From Lachnospiraceae bacterium (GTDB lineage: Bacteria; Bacillota; Clostridia; Lachnospirales; Lachnospiraceae), in the NCBI GenBank assembly GCA_017427775.1, contig JAFRSD010000023.1, positions 1-64,000 on the forward strand: a DNA stretch of 64,000 nt, written 5' to 3'. Positions within the stretch are counted from its first letter, which is position 1; every line of letters starts with the position of its first letter. The notes under the pieces are model-generated. The model was not told where the DNA came from. It worked only from the letters and a program-made list of their open reading frames with translations, and did no database searches. Positions 61,600 through 64,000 of the stretch are shown one piece after another. The position numbers and the translations under genes are program-made.

Positions 61600-61871
61600 C
61601 AGATCACCCCCTTACAGGGTTCCATACCGAACGCCTCCAGCATACGCGCCCGGAGTGCGTCAACGGTCATTCCGTACTCTTCCTCGGCAACACAGGATTC
61701 GCACATACAAAATCCGATCTGAAGAGCGTTCGCAATCCGCTGGTCCCAGCTGTTCAACTGCCGTCCGCAATATACGCACGTCTCGTCAAGCCAACGGACA
61801 TGGTCTTTCGGAGGTCCCGCCATCGCTTCCCAGCGCCGGACATCCGCCTCCGTTATCTTCTCTTTTTTCAT
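61599..61871 (-). CDS. Small zinc-ribbon-like protein
   Basis: 90 residues, with CVYCGRQL and CMCESC as a probable zinc site. TGATG overlap with the next gene. Its SD is 30 bp upstream of the ATG, with a GCCGTCC/GGGCGGC hairpin between them; looping out would bring SD and start close together. Confidence 0.6.
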   Translation of the reverse strand: MKKEKITEADVRRWEAMAGPPKDHVRWLDETCVYCGRQLNSWDQRIANALQIGFCMCESCVAEEEYGMTVDALRARMLEAFGMEPCKGVI

Positions 61872-61882
61872 GATAAAACACA

Positions 61883-61900
61883 GCCGCCCTCACGGACGGC
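61883..61900 (-). promoter_or_regulatory. Hairpin between SD and start codon
   Basis: Minus strand GCCGTCC-GTGA-GGGCGGC lies between GAAAGGAGGT and the ATG at 61871. A second hairpin (CGCCC-AAA-GGGCG, 61921-61933) lies before the SD. Confidence 0.45.
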
Positions 61901-61937
61901 ACCTCCTTTCAATGAGTCACCGCCCTTTGGGCGTAAA

Positions 61938-61988
61938 TGAAAAAATCCGGAGCAGGCTCGTCCCAAGGGAGTCGCCCGCTGCCGGATT
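61938..61988 (-). terminator. Intrinsic terminator
   Basis: Minus strand AATCCGG..CCGGATT stem with a branched inner part, then TTTTTT, about 20 bp after the 62008-62223 gene. Confidence 0.65.
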
Positions 61989-62007
61989 GGAAAAGTGAGC
62001 TTTTTGC

Positions 62008-62223
62008 TCACATGGTGGAAGTAAGAGCGTTGATCATCTCGCTGCCGCTTATGCAAAGCGCGGTATGGTAATAACCGGCCTCCTTCGGATCGGTATTGAG
62101 GTAATTTAATCGCTCATTCGTTTCCTCATAAGTGCCATAGAAGATGCCGACCTTTACGGGCCGCTGCGACTTCTCGGGCTGATACGGGAAACGCTTTAAA
62201 AGAAACGAGAAATACTCCCTCAT
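62008..62223 (-). CDS. Small hypothetical protein
   Basis: 71 residues, ATGA overlap with the upstream membrane protein gene. Contains YGTYEETNERLNYLNTDPKEAGYYHT. No motif recognised. Confidence 0.5.
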   Translation of the reverse strand: MREYFSFLLKRFPYQPEKSQRPVKVGIFYGTYEETNERLNYLNTDPKEAGYYHTALCISGSEMINALTSTM

Positions 62224-62708
62224 ATTCTCGCGCCTCCTTTCTGATGTGCTTCATAGTGATAGCACAGGAAAAATACGATAACAGCGGGGATATTCCACCT
62301 AAGGTAATACTTCCACGCCTTTCTCGGTGTTAAGTGACGTTTCCAGGCTTTCCGCATCCGTCGGGTTGTATAGTGCTGATAGCACAATAACCACTCCGGA
62401 ATCTTGACAAGGATATAAGCACCGATTGCCAAGGAAAGAAGCTGGCAGATCAGAACCGCCAAGGTAGCATACCAGTAAGCATTCATCGAATGCTCGGTTG
62501 GCGCGTACACATAACCGTCATGCACGATGGCCATGACGCTCATAAGCACCTTCATTCCCTGAAGAAACAGAAGCATCAATCCGAAAACGGCAGTACACAA
62601 ATAAGTGGCTGCCACGGGAACAGGCCAGTGAAATTCCTGAACTTCGCTAACTTCCGCGTCATTAACTTCCGGAGCATTCTCCGGGTACAACATATAAATC
62701 TTTGCCAT
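62220..62708 (-). CDS. Small membrane protein with three segments
   Basis: The ATG at 62708 (MAKIYMLYPEN) follows AAAGGAG. 162 residues; segments at about 35-60, 80-105 and 140-155, with a basic loop (RRMRKAWKRHLTPRKAW) before the last. Function unknown; possibly an entry exclusion protein, which would be a guess. Confidence 0.55.
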   Translation of the reverse strand: MAKIYMLYPENAPEVNDAEVSEVQEFHWPVPVAATYLCTAVFGLMLLFLQGMKVLMSVMAIVHDGYVYAPTEHSMNAYWYATLAVLICQLLSLAIGAYILVKIPEWLLCYQHYTTRRMRKAWKRHLTPRKAWKYYLRWNIPAVIVFFLCYHYEAHQKGGARI

Positions 62709-62723
62709 AACGGCTCCTTTCTT

Positions 62724-62735
62724 CCGCTTCAGCGG
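62724..62735 (-). promoter_or_regulatory. SD-adjacent hairpin
   Basis: Minus strand CCGCTGAAGCGG (4-5 bp stem) directly before AAGAAAGGAG of the membrane protein gene. Confidence 0.4.
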
Positions 62736-62820
62736 AGTAAAAATGGGTAAAAAAACAGCGCATGCCATGAGCTGCGCTTCGTAACTGTATGAAAAAGGCA
62801 AATGCCTGAAAAAAGGAAAT

Positions 62821-62911
62821 AAAAAAAGACGCTACCGCGTCGCAAACAAGTTGCTTTTCGGACCTTGCTGGTCATATCTTTGCGGTTCCACCGCATGCAA
62901 CATCTTAATAT
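62821..62911 (-). ncRNA. Structured leader RNA, three-way junction plus terminator (leader family member)
   Basis: P1 GTTGC (62901-62897) with GCAAC (62854-62850); P2 GCGGT-GGA-ACCGC (62894-62882); P3 GACC-AGCAA-GGTC (62873-62861); then GACGC-GGTA-GCGTC followed by TTTTTTT (62841-62821). P2 covaries with the 24.6 kb leader, and the P3 loop equals that at 40.05 kb. Confidence 0.6.
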
Positions 62912-62917
62912 ACCAAA

Positions 62918-62946
62918 AGTATCGCACAAAATCTCGGGAAAGTCAA
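62918..62946 (-). promoter_or_regulatory. Promoter TTGACT-17-GATACT
   Basis: The -35 is at 62946-62941 and the -10 at 62923-62918. It starts the 62708-to-ardC transcript. Confidence 0.55.
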
Positions 62947-62975
62947 GAAAAACAGGGACACCCTGCCGGTTTTTA

Positions 62976-63004
62976 TTGACAAGTCCTGCGCGGTTTGCTA
63001 CGAT
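62976..63004 (+). promoter_or_regulatory. Promoter TTGACA-17-TACGAT
   Basis: The -35 at 62976-62981 and -10 at 62999-63004. The leader has tandem AATAACACGG repeats (near 63033-63053) that may be an operator. Confidence 0.6.
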
Positions 63005-63062
63005 GAAGGCAATAACACAAAACACAACACAAAATAACACGGAATAACACGGAGAAAAACGA

Positions 63063-63482
63063 ATGAAAAATTGGAAGCCCGTAACGGAAAAGTTGCGGAA
63101 GATAACCGTCACGCCGTTCATAAGCGTGGCAAACGGGACAATGCGCATCCCGATGAACGCAATCCGGCTTTTGCCGGAGCAGCCGGCGGAATACCACTCA
63201 TTACAGCTCCTGATCTGCGAACAAGAGAAGGGCGAAACCATCGGCCTACGCTTCCTGAAAGAAGAAGCCAAAGAACCGGAAACGGTAGAATTAAAAAGAG
63301 CGTATCTGGATTCAGGTAACCTGAAGCAGTTTTTCTTCTGCGACCGTATACGTCTCCGCTTTCTGTTCGGTGAAAAAGAGACCATGTCCTTAAAGGCCAC
63401 GCGATATGCAGTCACCAATGACGACGAGGATCCGAACATCCTGATTGTCGGAGACAGACTCAGCAAGGAGGGAGACGCATGA
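63063..63482 (+). CDS. Hypothetical protein
   Basis: 139 residues. First gene of a plus operon; the SD is weak (GGAG 5-8 bp before). Beta-rich (LQLLICEQEKGETIGLRFL). ATGA overlap with the next gene. No motif recognised. Confidence 0.55.
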   Translation: MKNWKPVTEKLRKITVTPFISVANGTMRIPMNAIRLLPEQPAEYHSLQLLICEQEKGETIGLRFLKEEAKEPETVELKRAYLDSGNLKQFFFCDRIRLRFLFGEKETMSLKATRYAVTNDDEDPNILIVGDRLSKEGDA

Positions 63483-64000
63483 TACGGAAAAAGATTGAAA
63501 AAGCGGTTGTAATAGGCTTTGCGGTACTTGCCGTTTTCGTGTTTGTGCGCGGATTCTGGCTGAAAAACCGAAAAGAGCCGGAAAAGAAGCAAGGTGATGA
63601 AAAGGAAGTTTCCGTAACCGCGACGGAATCGGTCGTTAAAAACAACACCCCGACTGCTGCCATACCGACAGGAGGAGAAGAGCCGACCGCCGCTCTGACG
63701 CCGACCGACAGCATCACCCCGACGGCAGACCCTACGGCAACCAGCACGCCATTTCCGACGCCGACCGAAGTTCCGATCAACATCTTAAACAAGCCAACGC
63801 CTGTACCGACACTCCCCACACCGACACCGGTACCGGAAGGAATCGAGGATCCCGGTGTGGATGACCGTGACCTCGTACTCATGGACATATTCCTTGCGGA
63901 CGGATATGAAACTCTTTACGACACCTTTTCGCTGTTCCGCAAAACGGAGACCACAACGGATATCGCAAATGCCAGGATGCGAAGGCGGACGGAATACCTG
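63479..64000 (+). CDS. Membrane-anchored Pro/Thr-linker protein (C-terminus beyond window)
   Basis: ATG at 63479 overlaps the upstream stop. N-terminal anchor (VVIGFAVLAVFVFVRGFWL), then a linker rich in TPTA/PTPT about residues 50-125, then the start of an outer domain. It shares the design of 9389-10621, 3494-4708 and 7458-8174. The frame is open to the window edge. Confidence 0.7.
   Translation, partial: MIRKKIEKAVVIGFAVLAVFVFVRGFWLKNRKEPEKKQGDEKEVSVTATESVVKNNTPTAAIPTGGEEPTAALTPTDSITPTADPTATSTPFPTPTEVPINILNKPTPVPTLPTPTPVPEGIEDPGVDDRDLVLMDIFLADGYETLYDTFSLFRKTETTTDIANARMRRRTEYL

Noticed and set aside
1-64000. CRISPR arrays, tRNA or rRNA genes
   Set aside because: No regularly spaced repeats with unique spacers and no cloverleaf or rRNA-like sequence was noticed by eye; the palindrome array at 44.4-44.8 kb is irregular and lacks spacers of constant length.

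Overview
The window looks like part of a large conjugative plasmid (or a similar element) from a gut or rumen Clostridium-class Firmicute, probably of the Lachnospiraceae type. The evidence is strong AGGAG-type ribosome sites, TTGACA/TATAAT-like promoters, a Gram-positive type IV secretion set (PrgI, VirB4, VirB6, VirD4, an M23 wall hydrolase), CnaB/SpaA-type surface proteins, proline/threonine-rich membrane-anchored proteins, ArdC, and plasmid rep and par genes. No rRNA, tRNA or CRISPR array was seen. Taxonomy is inferred from gene style only.

Layout. 1-22.4 kb (minus strand): surface proteins (an NlpC-like/CnaB protein cut by the window edge, a CAP-domain protein and other Pro/Thr-linker proteins), an unusual fusion with receiver-like, degenerate MinD-like, coiled-coil, membrane and SAF parts, then the T4SS core (VirB6-like, VirB4, a separate VirB4-N-terminus-like protein, PrgI, a VirB2-like pilin candidate). 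22.6-24.5 kb: a divergent DnaN-like sliding clamp. 24.9-32.5 kb: a HigBA-type toxin-antitoxin pair and many small accessory genes, each with its own SD and often a small hairpin next to it. 32.5-34.1 kb: an AbiE-like nucleotidyltransferase/antitoxin module flanked by about 52-bp direct repeats. 34.3-40 kb: clamp loader genes (dnaX with a possible programmed -1 frameshift, a delta-prime-like gene), an OB-HD protein, SSB and accessory genes. 40.2-45 kb: maintenance locus with a DnaD/RepA-like initiator under probable antisense-RNA attenuation, tandem 20-bp iterons, a second Rep candidate, ParA with a small partner, and an AT-rich array of palindromes (candidate centromere). 45-50.3 kb: toprim primase-like protein, a winged-helix protein and the VirD4/TraG coupling protein. 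50.8-59.3 kb (plus strand): an RHH-like regulator, an M23 hydrolase, and a two-gene restriction-modification system with a split methyltransferase, GIY-YIG, SF2 helicase and HNH parts. 59.3-62.7 kb (minus): ArdC antirestriction and accessory genes. 63.0-64 kb (plus): start of another operon.

Non-coding layer. Three families of unlabelled structure recur: (i) short GC-rich hairpins abutting SD sequences, conserved in position but not in sequence; (ii) promoter-proximal structured leaders, including helices with compensatory changes and matching loops (GGA, AGCAA); (iii) three 136-200 bp elements bounded by the inverted repeat TTCCACCGCCGC that lie between transcription units. With the ctRNA and the possible dnaX frameshift they suggest that much of the control on this plasmid is at the RNA level.

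All family calls come from reading motifs in the sequence; no database search was possible.
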